NCBI GenBank assembly: GCA_011799875.1
Contig: CM022298.1
Coordinates: 50,478,749-50,542,748, forward strand
Direction of reading: 5' to 3'
DNA: 64,000 bases
Source of the DNA: Thinopyrum elongatum
Lineage: Eukaryota > Streptophyta > Magnoliopsida > Poales > Poaceae
This document shows, piece by piece, positions 44,392 to 55,959 of the stretch. The translations under genes and the position numbers were made by a program. The first letter of the stretch is position 1. Each line of letters begins with the position of its first letter. Below the pieces are notes generated by a model. It made no database searches. It saw only the letters and a list, made by a program, of their open reading frames with translations, and had not been told where the DNA came from.

Positions 44392-47300
44392 GTGCGTAGG
44401 CTGGCAAAGAATGAGGTCGTGATGCGGGTCGGGAACGGCGCTGGGATCGCCGCGCAAGCCGTCGGCATTATGCCTCTACGTCTCCCTTCGGGATTTATTT
44501 TGGAACTTAGTAACTGTTATCTTGTTCCGGCATTGTGTAGAAACATTATCTCCGGATCATGTTTAGTGCACGATGGGTATTCGTACAAGTCTGAGAACAA
44601 TGGTTGTTCACTTTATTGTAAGGATATGTTTTATGGATTTGCACCCATTGTTGGGGGCCTTTTCATACTAAATCTTGAATGTGGAAATGATGTCTTTAAC
44701 GTGAATGCTAAGCGCCTTAAGAAGGATGCTACCACCACCACTTACTTGTGGCACTGTCGACTTGGCCACATCGGAAAGAAACGCATGCAAAAACTCCAGT
44801 CAAATGGAGTTTTACTGTCCTTTGATTTTGAATCATTCGACACATGTGAAGCTTGTCTGATGGGGAAAATGACCAAGACGCCGTTCACGGGTCATCCTGA
44901 ACGGGCGTGTGAATTATTGGAAATAATACATAGTGATGTATGTGGTCCAATGAACACGGCCGCACGGGGTGGGTATTTTTACTTCGTGACTTTTACTGAT
45001 GATTTAAGTCGGTATGGCTATATCTACTTGATGAAGCATAAGTCGGAAACCTTTGAAAAGTTCAAAGAATTTCAGAATGAGGTAGAAAATCATCGTGACA
45101 AAAAGATTAAGTTTCTGCGGTCTGATCGCGGAGGCGAATATCTTAGTCATGAGTTTGGCCAACATCTAAGTGACCGTGGAATCGTTTCACAGCTTACGCC
45201 TCCCGGAACTCCACAGAGAAACGGAGTATCGGAACGACGTAACCGAACCTTGTTGGACATGGTAAGGTCGATGATGTCTCTTACAGATCTACCGATATCT
45301 TTTTGGGGTCACGCACTACTTACTGCAGCTCACACACTAAACAGAGCACCGTCTAAATCTGTTGAGACGACACCATACGAGTTATGGCATGGGAAGAAAC
45401 CCAATTTGTCGCATCTCAAAGTTTGGGGTTGTGAAGCTTATGTAAAACGTTTACAACCAAGCAAACTCGATCCCAGATCAGACAAATGTAACTTTGTAGG
45501 TTATCCCAAGGAAACCGTTGGGTATTTCTTCTACCAACCCTCCGAGTGCAAAGTGTTTGTCGCTAAAAACGGAGTCTTTCTCGAGCAAGAGTTTCTCGCA
45601 AAAGAATTAAGTGGGAGGACAGTACAACTTGATGAGATTAGTGAATCTTCGGCAACTGTTGATACGGCTAAGGAACCGGAAGAAATTCCGCTAATTATCC
45701 CTACAACCGAGCCGGAAGTTGTCGCATGCGATGCGGAGACTTCAGACAATGTTGTAACTGAACCGCGCAGATCAGGTAGGGCTATCCAGCCACCTGAATG
45801 GTTTCATAACAAAATCTTCATTCTTGAAGACGATGAACCTGCGCACTACAAGGAAGCGATGGCGGGGCCTAGCTCAAAAGAATGGCACAAAGCCATGAGA
45901 TCCGAAATGGAATCCATGTACGAAAACCAAGTTTGGAACTTGGAAGAACTTCCAGAAGGCGCAAAGCCGATTGGTTGTAAATGGATTTTCAAAAGAAAGA
46001 CGGACGCGGATGGTAACATTACTATCCACAAAGCTAGACTTGTCGCGAAAGGGTTCACGCAAGTTCCAGGAGTGGACTACGACGAGACTTTCTCGCCCGT
46101 AGCTATGCTTAGGTCTGTTCAGATATTGCTAGCAATTGCTGCTTATTTCGACTATGAAATATGGCAGATGGATGTCAAAACGGCTTTCCTAAATGGAAAC
46201 CTCAAAGAGGATGTATACATGATACAGCCGGAAGGTTTTGTCATTCATGAGGATGCTGGAAAGGTATGCAAACTTCAGAAAGCCATTTATGGTCTGAAGC
46301 AAGCATCAAGGAGCTGGAACATTCGTTTTGATGAAGTGGTCAAAGAGTTTGGTTTCATCAGGAATGACGAAGAATCTTGTGTTTACAAGAAGTTTAGTGG
46401 GAGCGCAAAAGCATTTCTAATCTTGTATGTGGATGACATATTATTGATTGGAAATGACATGAATTTTCTTAGCGAAATAAAAGAATCATTGAAGAAAAGG
46501 TTTTCAATGAAAGACTTAGGCGAAGCGGCATATGTATTGGGCATCAGAATCTATAGAGATAGATCAAAACGCCTGATAGCGCTTAGCCAAAGCACGTACA
46601 TTGACAAGGTGTTGAAAAGGTTCAACATGGAGAACTCCAAGAAAGGCCTACTCCCCATGTCACCTGGCACAGTGCTTTGCAAGAATCAGAGTCCTCGAAC
46701 TCTCGATGAGCGAGTACAAATGAATGATGTTCCATATGCCTCGGCAGTTGGTTCTATTATGTATGCCATGCTATGTACAAGACCGGATGTTTCCTATGCA
46801 CTAAGTGTTAGCAGCCGGTACCAAAGTGATCCAGGATTGGAACACTGGGCCGCAGTCAAGGGTATTCTTAAGTACCTCAGACGGACCAAGGATTTACTCC
46901 TTGTGTACGGAGGTGATGAAGAGCTCATTGTAAGTGGTTACACTGATGTAGGCTTCATGACTGACCCAGATGACTTCAAATCTCAATCAAGCTATGTTTT
47001 CATGTTGAACGGTGGCGCAGTTGATTGGAAAAGTTCCAAACAAAAGACTGTGGCGGATTCTACGACGGAGGCGGAGTATGTTGCAGCTTCAGAAGCCTCC
47101 AAGGAGGCGGTATGGATCAAGCAATTTCTTGAAGACCTTGGTGTGGTTCCAAGTGCTCTGGACCTGGTGGAGATCTATTGTGATAATAGTGGCACCGTGG
47201 CTCAGGCAAGGGAGCCAAGTTCGCACCATAAGACAAGACATATTCAACGCAAATATAAACTCATTCGACATCATGTCGAAGAGGGTTTAGTGAAAGTACG

Positions 47301-47406
47301 CAAAGTTCACACGGATCTGAATGTGTCAGACCCGATGACAAAGCCTCTACCACGAGCAAAGCATGAGCAACACCGGATAGCCATTGGTGTTAGGGAAGCC
47401 ATGTAA
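44392..47406 (+). CDS. pol: Copia Pol: integrase, reverse transcriptase, RNase H (1004 codons open)
   Basis: GAG-pre-integrase zinc region WHCRLGHIGKKRM near residue 120 with CEACLMGKM; integrase core with HSDVCGP near 180, RSDRGGEY near 243 and GVSERRNRTL near 278 (D, D, E); reverse transcriptase from WIFKRKTDADG near 530, with the catalytic YVDDILLIGND near 678; RNase H near 846-990 with GYTDVG, STTEAEY and IYCDNSG. Integrase before reverse transcriptase is the Copia order. The frame is uninterrupted to the stop at 47404-47406, 31 bp before the right LTR. Translation would normally start in gag, so the ATG at 44392 is only the first after the TAG. Confidence 0.92.
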   Translation: MRRLAKNEVVMRVGNGAGIAAQAVGIMPLRLPSGFILELSNCYLVPALCRNIISGSCLVHDGYSYKSENNGCSLYCKDMFYGFAPIVGGLFILNLECGNDVFNVNAKRLKKDATTTTYLWHCRLGHIGKKRMQKLQSNGVLLSFDFESFDTCEACLMGKMTKTPFTGHPERACELLEIIHSDVCGPMNTAARGGYFYFVTFTDDLSRYGYIYLMKHKSETFEKFKEFQNEVENHRDKKIKFLRSDRGGEYLSHEFGQHLSDRGIVSQLTPPGTPQRNGVSERRNRTLLDMVRSMMSLTDLPISFWGHALLTAAHTLNRAPSKSVETTPYELWHGKKPNLSHLKVWGCEAYVKRLQPSKLDPRSDKCNFVGYPKETVGYFFYQPSECKVFVAKNGVFLEQEFLAKELSGRTVQLDEISESSATVDTAKEPEEIPLIIPTTEPEVVACDAETSDNVVTEPRRSGRAIQPPEWFHNKIFILEDDEPAHYKEAMAGPSSKEWHKAMRSEMESMYENQVWNLEELPEGAKPIGCKWIFKRKTDADGNITIHKARLVAKGFTQVPGVDYDETFSPVAMLRSVQILLAIAAYFDYEIWQMDVKTAFLNGNLKEDVYMIQPEGFVIHEDAGKVCKLQKAIYGLKQASRSWNIRFDEVVKEFGFIRNDEESCVYKKFSGSAKAFLILYVDDILLIGNDMNFLSEIKESLKKRFSMKDLGEAAYVLGIRIYRDRSKRLIALSQSTYIDKVLKRFNMENSKKGLLPMSPGTVLCKNQSPRTLDERVQMNDVPYASAVGSIMYAMLCTRPDVSYALSVSSRYQSDPGLEHWAAVKGILKYLRRTKDLLLVYGGDEELIVSGYTDVGFMTDPDDFKSQSSYVFMLNGGAVDWKSSKQKTVADSTTEAEYVAASEASKEAVWIKQFLEDLGVVPSALDLVEIYCDNSGTVAQAREPSSHHKTRHIQRKYKLIRHHVEEGLVKVRKVHTDLNVSDPMTKPLPRAKHEQHRIAIGVREAM

Positions 47407-47420
47407 CTAGATTATGACTC

Positions 47421-47437
47421 TAGTGCAAGTGGGAGTC
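47421..47437 (+). other. Polypurine tract of nested Copia
   Basis: TAGTGCAAGTGGGAGTC directly before the right LTR, the expected start site of plus-strand DNA synthesis. Confidence 0.65.
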
Positions 47438-49509
47438 TGTAGGAGATATGCCCTAGAGGCAGTAATATCAGTTATTTTGTATCTCCTGGTTTGTAATGAA
47501 AGTTTATGATTCCATGCTATAACTGCAATGATTCTCGAGTCTACAATAAAACGAGGCTTGGAGGGAAACTCATGTGCACGTGTGGGATAATAAACGGAAA
47601 AATGTATTCCTGGTCAAGCCTCTTTGACTGGCTCGAGTATTGCATGATGATCTTGTTTTCCTGATCATGGGCATGTCTACGCCGGCAATTTTGAGGGCAC
47701 AAATTGTTGGTAGAACACTTGTGTTGAATCGACCCATTTTGATGTTATGCTATGAGATGCATTCGTCACAAGTTAATGGTTTATAACACAGAGAAGTTAA
47801 TGTTTGCATAATTCCTTAGACCATGAGAGTATCGAGTTCCTTCATACTTGCTTCGTGAACTTTGGGGTTTGTTAAACGTCATCCGTAACTGGGTGGCTAT
47901 TACGGCGGCTTACGGGTTCACGGAAAAGTATGGCAAGTAACGAGATAGCTCAAGATTGGGATTTGCTCCTCCGACGATGGAGAGATATACTCGGGCCCTC
48001 TCGGTGTTACGGTATCCATCATCGTCTGGCCAGACACCTTGTGATTTGATCACTGGGATGCCGGAACACGGAAACGAGAAAAGAGAACAAAACCGGTAAC
48101 GAGGTAACTTGCATGATGGACAAATTGTTGATCCATAGGAATGCAATAAATCTCACCTTGGGTGTTTGTGACATATCGCGAAGCAACAAGAATAGCACAC
48201 GGCAACTGGAGGTTCACTCGAATATTCATTCGTGTGGGTATAGGGGTCGATATGGGTGTCCACGGCTCCGATGTTGATCATTGATCGGAAGGGGTTCCAG
48301 GTCATGTCTATACTTCACCGAACCTATAGGGTCACACGCTTAAGGGTCATCTATCTGCTGAATACTAGACAGGGAGTCTGAGAGAAAGTTTCTGGAAAAA
48401 GTTTTTTTCGGAGACAGCGGAAAAGTTCCGACGAGAGAGGTCACCGGATGAGTTTCGGTGATACTGAAAAGTTGTTTCAGAGGATACCATAAAGTCAAAT
48501 TGGTTTTGGCACATGCCTGATAATTCTTAGAGGGTGCCAGAATCATTCTGGAAACTTTTGGGAATTTTCTGGAAGAAAAACCGGAAATGTTTCGGAGCTG
48601 CCGGAACCACTTCAGATGCTTTTCGCAGATGAAAATCACTAATCTGGAATTGTTCCAGAACACGTTGAAAATTATTATGGTGGGTACTGGAAATGTTCTA
48701 AGCCCACATAAATATTTTCAGTTCGAACGGACGCTGAAAAATGTCGTCGTGAATAGTGAAAGTGCTTTTTGGGTTACTTTTTGGAAAGCCACTTGTTTGG
48801 GCTTTATCCCAAAATATCTAGGGATGACATGGATGGATTGGGAGGCCCTCATGGGGGCCCCCCAAGGGGTGTGGCCGGCCAAGTAGGTGGCTCCTCCTTG
48901 GAGCCCCTCTTGTTCCTTGTTTTCACCCTTAAACCCTTGGTGGAAGGACTTCATTCATGTGCTTTTGGGTTTTATTGTAAAACCACCCTACCCCTTGGGA
49001 TTTCCTATAAATAGAGGTGGAGGGGCAGCCCTCCACACTCATCCCTTGCTCTCATACACATGCCATGCATTATCTAGCTTCTTCTCTCCCTCCCACGAAA
49101 AGAGTTTCGTAGAGCCGAAAGGCTGTCTAGGTTCCAGCAGGAACTAGTTCTGGACGGCGAAGCCCTGCCGGATAGCTGACACCGTATGTGTGCAACCCCA
49201 TAGAGAGGTCGTAGTTTTGGTCTTTTGCCCGAGGGGCTGTTCGAGAGTCTTCCCGAAGGGCTGTCCGCAACATCGTCCGGGGGACTGTCCGACCGCCTCC
49301 CGAAGGGCTGTCCGACGAGGGAGTACATCCTCGCGGTTGGGAGGTTGTAAATCCTAGCTGCGGGGATCTGCACCAATGATCTCCACCGACTCTTCTTCCG
49401 CTGGGCTTCGAGTTGGTACGGATCAGATCAAACCTTGTATGCAGTCTCCATAGTGGTCCTGGGCGTGCTCGCTGCCGAAAATTTTCGTTTTCTGTCGCGT
49501 TACCCAACA
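47438..49509 (+). repeat. Right LTR of the nested Copia element
   Basis: 2072 bp, nearly identical to the left LTR. It lacks a 43-bp segment near 49250 that lies between direct copies of CTCCCGAAGGGCTGTCC/CTTCCCGAAGGGCTGTCC in the left LTR, and one base near 47798. The TATAAATA box is at 49006-49013. Confidence 0.95.
49006..49013 (+). promoter_or_regulatory. TATA box, right LTR of nested Copia
   Basis: Same TATAAATA context as in the left LTR. Transcription from it would read outward into the LARD interior. Confidence 0.65.
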
Positions 49510-49553
49510 GAATACCTTGTTGCATACAACAAGTAACCGACAGCAGTAACCTC

Positions 49554-49557
<4 letters not shown>

Positions 49558-49586
<29 letters not shown>
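49558..49586 (+). repeat. (AT)n microsatellite
   Basis: About 14 TA/AT units, directly visible, 45 bp from the Copia insertion point. Confidence 0.95.
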
Positions 49587-49588
<2 letters not shown>

Positions 49589-50059
49589 ACACTTAGTCCT
49601 CATGTAATAAAGAAAAGCCTCATATGTAAGCAACCCAGTCTTTCTCCGCAAGCTACCAGAGAAGCTTACAACGCAAGATGCCTGTGTCCTCATCGATACG
49701 ACACATGGACATCTTTCGATGCAAGCTTGGTTGGAAGACAAGAATCAGTCAGGTCACAAGTCTGCGTCGGAAATCAAGTGGCCAGTTACATATGTTTCCA
49801 TAGATATGGTAGACATGCTGCCAAGGTCATATGGGTTACTCATACAATGATGCCGGCCCGGTGAGGATCTGACTATTGCATGAGCTATGTAAAAAGAAGA
49901 GAACGCCGGTTATACACTTTAGTGTGATGACCAACAACCTATGGAGCAAGCCGACCTTCTGATATATGCCCTATAGCTTTGCTCTGTGTTATTCCGGTAT
50001 GTTCAAATTATTATGCTCATACTTGTATGCATAATAGTGAGCTGTATGGGACGCGGATG

Positions 50060-50330
50060 AACCCTTGCCCGTCTTTCTTTGGTGACGGCACCACGCCTGT
50101 GTTCTGAGCTGTTTCCGGCCGTCCGGGGTGGATGCCAACTTTTATTTCTCTTGTCAGCAACTGGCCCGTGTTTTGAGATGCTTTTCGGCCGTCTCGGGCA
50201 GCTGTTGAATTTCTCTCCGTAGCAGTGACCCTATGCTCTGAGCTGTTCTTCGGCCGTCTTAGGGAATTGCTACTTTCTTCTTATCGACACCGTCTCATGC
50301 TCTGAGCTGCTTTTCAGCCATCTTGAGTCG
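50060..50330 (+). repeat. Degenerate tandem array (TCTGAGCTG..TTTCGGCCGTC units)
   Basis: Four or five imperfect copies, spacing 60-70 bp, of a core TGTTCTGAGCTG-TTCGGCCGTCT in the non-coding interior of the LARD. Confidence 0.75.
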
Positions 50331-51550
50331 GGGTTGAGTTACTCCAGTAATGTCCCAGATCTGAGTTGTAAAGACCGTTATGGTGGCTAATGGTTTATTT
50401 GCCGGTTTTATTCAAGGGTTCAGAAGATCGTTACCCTACAGCTACAACTTGTAAAGTAATATGCCTGCCGGAATATTGCACCTGACAACACCTATGGTCA
50501 CACGGAGAATCAAGAACACAAAAGGCCAAGTTTGTCAGCAAAGGATCCAGGCAAAGATAACCATAATGAAGGAGCAAGATTGGTCATACAGGTATGATAA
50601 TGGTTGTAAGATCAACATGGTACAGATACTCTGGACAGTCTGGCTCGATACCAGTCACCATGGATACACACCCACGGGGTCTATTCCATTTCCAAGGACC
50701 CCATATCGAGACAACCCGCCCAGCCAACCAGATATGCTCAGAATTGTCAGAAGAGGGCAACCAAGCTGGTCAGGTCAGCCGAAAGATTAACTCAGCAGTT
50801 CAAATTCAGCAACCATGTTAAAGCATTACACAGCCTACCATTTATATAGAGATACCGACAGACTGAGTAATCAAAAGGATGAACAACAGTCTCGAAGCAT
50901 GTGTCCTCACAGATGGGAATCAGTTAAAGACTAACCTGCCGTGAACAAGATTCTGCTGCCAGGACCGCTGTCAGTCAAGTCAATGGATAATATCACCGTA
51001 CACCTTTATGCTGGTCACAGCTGGTGACAGCCAAATATTTGGTAGGAGCCTTATACCCAAGACAGTGAAGATAGCCAAGATGACCCAGCAATCTGTGCGA
51101 GAAGTCAGATTCTGCCAGGAGAACGGTACGATTCACAGTATTGTTTTGAGCCTGCAGGACACACAACCATTTGAAGTCAGCTAATGCAATGAGTAAAAGA
51201 TTTCGTGCCCACCAAGAGAATCTGTTCACAACTCAGTGAACAGTCATTCGTATTGGACTCTGTCACGACACGTCCATGAGGAACCACCCTCGGACTTACG
51301 AGCAAGGAACATGGTTTGGTCCGGATGATTTATTGCCCAGATAGGATAGTAGACATAAAAGGAGTGAAGTCAGAGTAACATATGAGGTAAGATTTGCCAG
51401 AAAAAGGGTCCAGTAAAGCAAACCACCCGGAAGCAAGGCAGTCAGTCATATGAAATTCAGTGGGACCATTATACAAAGGTAAAAAGGAAACCCGAGTTGG
51501 AAACGGTTTCCTCAAGTGGAAATATTCATGTTTGATCCCTGAGCAACCAA

Positions 51551-51586
51551 ATCTCGAGGACGAGATTTCTTTAAGGGGGGTAGGTT
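51551..51586 (+). other. ATCTCG-CGAGAT inverted repeat and polypurine tract of the LARD
   Basis: ATCTCGAGGACGAGAT is a 6-bp inverted repeat common before the 3' LTR in Triticeae gypsy elements. AAGGGGGG and TAGGT follow, then the right LTR at 51587. Confidence 0.75.
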
Positions 51587-54500
51587 TGTAACACCCTGGA
51601 TTTTGCCCATTTCTTTTTTCTTTTGAATTTGGTTTGGATTTGCTTGTTTGTGGCTTAGTAGTCTTGAAACCTGGAGGGATCATCCTTGATTCCTCTTCCC
51701 AAGTGGCTTGCCAACTTCAAAACCATCCCAATTGGCTTGCCAACTTCAAAACCATCCCAAGACCTTGTCATTTCCATCTTGGACCAACCCCAATATTCTT
51801 TTTCTTGGGAATATTCCTTTTTCTATTAAAGGAATAACCCTGTTGTCCTGGGTTGTGAAGCAACCCACATTTCCATCATTCCCAAGATTCCCAAATAATT
51901 CTCATAAATTGTTTGGGTCATATCTTCCACAAATATGTCAAAATCCTTCCTTGTCATGTTCAAAAATATTTCACAAATATTCCTTTTCTGATTCTGCCCT
52001 AGCTGCCAAGTTGAGAAGCAAGTACCCTTTATATTTGCTTGCTTGGTCTCAAACTTTTTGGGCATTCTTTTCTATCCATATCATTGCCACATGCCAAAAT
52101 TCAACTTCATTTAGATATTAAATCTCCCTTGGCTAATTTCCAAAGTTTCTGGTCAACTGGAATCTTTGTGAAGCAAGTGCTAGCTAGGAGTATGCAAATG
52201 AGTTGAAATTTTGCAAGCATCTTCATACACTCAAATCATGACTCTCCACCAAGTTTCAACCCTATCAAATCATCTATGTGAGCACAGAATCATGTCTTGG
52301 TTTCTGATCAGATTTTCACATTATGAAGCAATTATATTTTATATTGCTCCATAATTGCTGAAAATTTACCAGAGCATTCTCCTACCCATATATCATATCC
52401 CCACCAAATTTGGGCTCATTTCATCTTCCCAATGATTCCCTAGAATTTTTCTAAGATTCTGGTCAGAGAGGCTCATTGTGAAGGAAGTACCATTTTGGCT
52501 TGTCCAAATGGCATGAAATTTTTATGGCACTCTCATATGACCAAATCATCATGTTCTACCAAATTTCAGCCCAATTGGCTACTCCATGTGAGTGGCACTT
52601 CAAGATTGAGTTTCTAGACCAGATTGGTCAGTTGCAAAGCAACCCTATTAAATTTTGGTCCATTTCTCTCCAAACTTCACAGGATTGTAGTCCTTCCTAC
52701 CTTAAACCTCCCAGACATCACACTTGGCTCTTATCCCTTTCCTGTTGATCACAGTCTCATGCAACAGTTGGATGCAGTAAACTTCAGAGGATCATTCACA
52801 TCCAACCATAGTGTGTTTCTTCGAGCCATCACCTCCCTGAGACTGTTCCTTGGAAGGACTACTCACTGGACATGACTTGGCACGCCAGGGTACACCGCGT
52901 GCACCAGTGCATGCGGTGACCACGCGTCTGGCATGCCAGCCAGCGTGCTCTGGCGATAAACCTCTTTGGTTCCATCCATTACTTCACTCCCTCGCCACCT
53001 CTCCATGTCCAGGAGGTTCGTCTCGTCGTCACCCATCTCCTGGAAGCCTCTCCCCCTCCAGCTTCTTCTCCGACGCGCCGCGATGAGCTCTGCCACTGTT
53101 CGGCCCGTGACCATCGTTGTCGTTTTCCCCTGTCCCTATCTTCCGCGAGCTCTCCCGAAGCCCCTACCTGCTTCTCCACCCTCCCAGAGCTCTTGCCGAC
53201 ATCGCCAACGCCCTCCGTGTGTCCCGAGCGCCAGTGCGGTGATAAGGCCGCCACGGCGGCCGTCCTGATCGCCTCGGCCGCCCTGGCTATATAAAGCCCT
53301 CCCCGCATCTCCCCGAGCTCACCATCGCCTTTCCCACACTCCACTAGCCCTCCCCAACCCCTTCCCCAAGCTCCAGGAGCTCCCCTTGCCTCCAACCATC
53401 CCCATGGCCGCCGCCCCTACCCTCTTCAATTCGAGTCGGGTGGAGCTCCTCCCCTCCTCCTTTCCACTCCGTAGCTCCCCCTCGACCTCCGCTAGCCGCC
53501 CCATCCACTCGCAACATCTCCAGGGAGCCTCTGCACTCGTCTCCATCTGTGGCCGATGCCGTCGTCCCCCTCGGTGGATGCCTCGCTCGTTCCTGAGCTC
53601 GTTGGCGGCCGTGCCATGCCTGGACGGGACCGCCTCGTCCCGCTGATGCCGCCAGTAGGCCGGGCGCCGCCAACGGTGGCCCGTGCCACCGGCTATAGCC
53701 GGCCGGAGCCGCGCCCCCCTCGGCCAGGCGCGGGTGCGAGAGGAGGACGATGACGCGCCCCGACCCTACCCGCGGGCTCAGCTCGCCAGTGACCCAGCCC
53801 CTTCCCTGTTTTTTTTAAAAAGGGGCAACAACGGGTGGGCCGGCCCAGGTGGAGCAGCGAAGCCCGCACGGCCCAGCTAGTGCCCAGGCGCCAGCCACAT
53901 TCGGCCCAGCTCGGCCCAGGCGCACAGTGCGCTTTATCCTTTTCCAAAAAAACAGCCAGGGACCTAGAAGTAAATACTTCTCTTACAGACAGGTCCCTGG
54001 CAGTCCAACCATCACATCTTTTTGCTCGTAACTCCAATCGAGGTGAATCCAAAGCCCACGTCTTCGTCTCTTCGAGCCCGACATGTTGGTATCATTTTCA
54101 CTATGTGGTCCCACTATGGAAATGACCATTTTGCCCTTGTCTATAAATAGCCCCCTCCGAGAGAGAACTATTTCCGGCAGCCCCTTCCGCGACCATTCCG
54201 CACTCCTTCCCGATGGTTCCTTCATCCCCAGGCAAGCCACAACTCTCATCTGCATAATCGCATTGCAATGTCATAGTTTAACTATTCACTTTAACTGCAA
54301 GTATGAGTTATTTGTGAACCGAATTGGATTATACAATGCTTGAGTAAATTCTTGGATAGGTGACTACCATATTGAGTACCGGATTGTTAGTAACTAGTAG
54401 TTTACCCACTCGTTGATGCCATGATGTTGAGATTACAGTCTATGATTATTCTGGATTTCATCCGGCAGTTCATGGAGATGAGTTAGTAGCAGTGGCTTAA

Positions 54501-55773
54501 GCATACTGGTTACCGGGTTTCTAGCCGGATATCGTTTTGACGTGGACTACTATATCGGAGTGTCAGCCATGACAGAGATTATTCGGAGATTAGATACTTC
54601 ATGGTTGATCCAGAGTCACCTGTCCGGACTTATCCGTGCAGCCACATTTGCCGGTATGGGACGGCCTTGACTCGGTCTGATCGCGTACTGCCCGACAGGG
54701 AAGGTTATGCGTGCGCGCTACCCTGGCCCGGTAGGCGGCGATAACCTTGTGAGCCCAGCTGAGTGATATGGTACCAGGTCCCCGTTTGGGACAGTTTGTT
54801 AGCCACGACGGTGGCAGGTGTCACGCGGTGACACAGGGACCACCCAGGGCAGGACTCCGGGGGAGGATGATTGCCGGTGGTACGATGGGAGAGTCACGGG
54901 TCAGTCGAGTTTCATTGGAGCAACGCTGGTCCACCCGAATGGGATCACGAGGTCAGGTGCTCCATGGTGTGGGTAAAGTGCGCAACCTCTGCAGAGTGTA
55001 AAATCTATTCGAATAGCCATGTCCACGGTATTGGACAGTCCGTCTAGACCGCTTTAGGTGGCCAACCATAGTAGTTATAATGATGGAAGAACTCGTCGTA
55101 AGATTGGAAGTACTTGATGGATCGTGAGTATTCTAAAGGGTTTGAGGCAACCCGGAAGAGATTAAGTTTGTCAGACTTGCAGTGCAGATGGTATTAGGAA
55201 TATGTTGTGTTAGCCATGGGATGGCTATGAGATGAATGGTCGGATGACTACATGATTTGGATTGGATTTGGAAAAGATTCAGATTGGATCCTGAGATTAT
55301 TCGGAGTATGAATTAAACTACTTAACATGCTTTACCTTACTACAGTTATTTCAGTAGCTACCCTGCTATGATGTTGTCTTGCCTTAATGCTGATGTTTGC
55401 TGTGAGCTTGCGAGTACATTCAAAGTACTCACCTGGCGTGTCATGCCAGTTTGCAGGTCATGCCATGATTGCTTGCTTGTCGAGGATCCCGAGTTTGCAA
55501 CCTAGGATACGCGTTCTAGCCAGAGTCCCTGCAGAGTGGAGTCCATCACCGCCGTCGCTGTTCCGCTGCCGAGAGAGTTACTCCACTGTTAGCATAGAGC
55601 TACCCCGGGCAGGCGTAGTGTCGCCGTGCTGATGAAATCCTTGTACCCTTTGTAACCATATCCATTGTAATAAAGAGCTGATTTGTTCTATGCCAACAGT
55701 GCCGTATTCCAGAGGACTTGTCCCTGGGCTAGAATACGGGGCGTTTCGGTCTTCTCTGAGCCGGGGTGCCACA
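51587..55773 (+). repeat. Right LTR of the LARD-like element
   Basis: TGTAACACCCTGG at 51587 to GGGTGCCACA at 55773, 4187 bp, uninterrupted. Compared with the left LTR it carries an extra direct duplication of about 29 bp (TTGGCTTGCCAACTTCAAAA block, 51703-51760) and lacks about 12 bp near 54685. TATA box at 53288-53295; AATAAAGAGCTG polyadenylation-like signal near 55669. Confidence 0.92.
53288..53295 (+). promoter_or_regulatory. TATA box of the LARD right LTR
   Basis: TATATAAA in CTGGCTATATAAAGCCC. Transcripts would read out of the element toward 55774. Confidence 0.6.
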
Positions 55774-55959
55774 GACGTGACGATTACAGGTCGGCCGGCC
55801 CCCCATTTATTGCAGTGGCCATTTAACCCTTGTGTCTCTTCAACCTTTCGATCGCGCCCCAGTATTGCAAGAAGAACACCCATGATGACAAATTCTAAGA
55901 GGTTATATTGCGCGGCTCCAATTGCGCTCCCAGCAGCTGCCGACGACGAGAGGCAGTTC
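55774..55959. other. Host sequence right of the LARD
   Basis: GACGT duplication then 181 bp of mixed-composition sequence ending AGTTC, which would be the left target duplication of the Copia element at 55960. It is the continuation of 31168-32017. No gene recognised. Confidence 0.6.

Larger units (their letters stand above)
39939..49509 (+). mobile_element. Nearly intact Copia retrotransposon (BARE/Angela clade) nested in the LARD
   Basis: Flanked by GAATA at 39934-39938 and 49510-49514. Left LTR 39939-42054 (2116 bp), right LTR 47438-49509 (2072 bp), both TGTAGGAGATATGCCC...ACCCAACA. The primer site follows the left LTR and a purine-rich tract precedes the right LTR. The interior encodes gag, zinc knuckle, protease, integrase, reverse transcriptase and RNase H in Copia order. 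The family resembles BARE-1/Angela (ATATGCCCTAGAGGCA in the LTR start) but differs from the element at 55960. Lesions are one frameshift and one stop. Confidence 0.9.
49510..51586 (+). other. LARD interior, right part, non-coding
   Basis: Starts with the GAATA duplication and contains an (AT)n microsatellite (49558-49586), a degenerate repeat array (50060-50330) and the region before the polypurine tract. The longest frames are about 110 codons and show no gypsy domains. Confidence 0.7.
32018..55773 (+). mobile_element. LARD-like LTR retrotransposon, complete, with nested insertions
   Basis: Bounded by GACGT at 32013-32017 and 55774-55778. The LTRs are about 4.17 kb (left, after removing the nested LTR) and 4.19 kb (right). 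The primer site TGGTATCAGAGC is at 38703-38714 and a polypurine tract ends at 51586. The interior without the nested Copia element is only about 3.3 kb and has no gag or pol. Large LTRs and a non-coding 3-3.5 kb interior match LARDs described in barley and relatives; such elements would depend on gypsy-type proteins from elsewhere. Whether it belongs to the Sukkula group is a guess. Confidence 0.85.

Noticed and set aside
49127..49741. 204-codon open frame on the minus strand
   Set aside because: It crosses the Copia right LTR end, the target duplication and an AT microsatellite, so it cannot be an ancestral gene.
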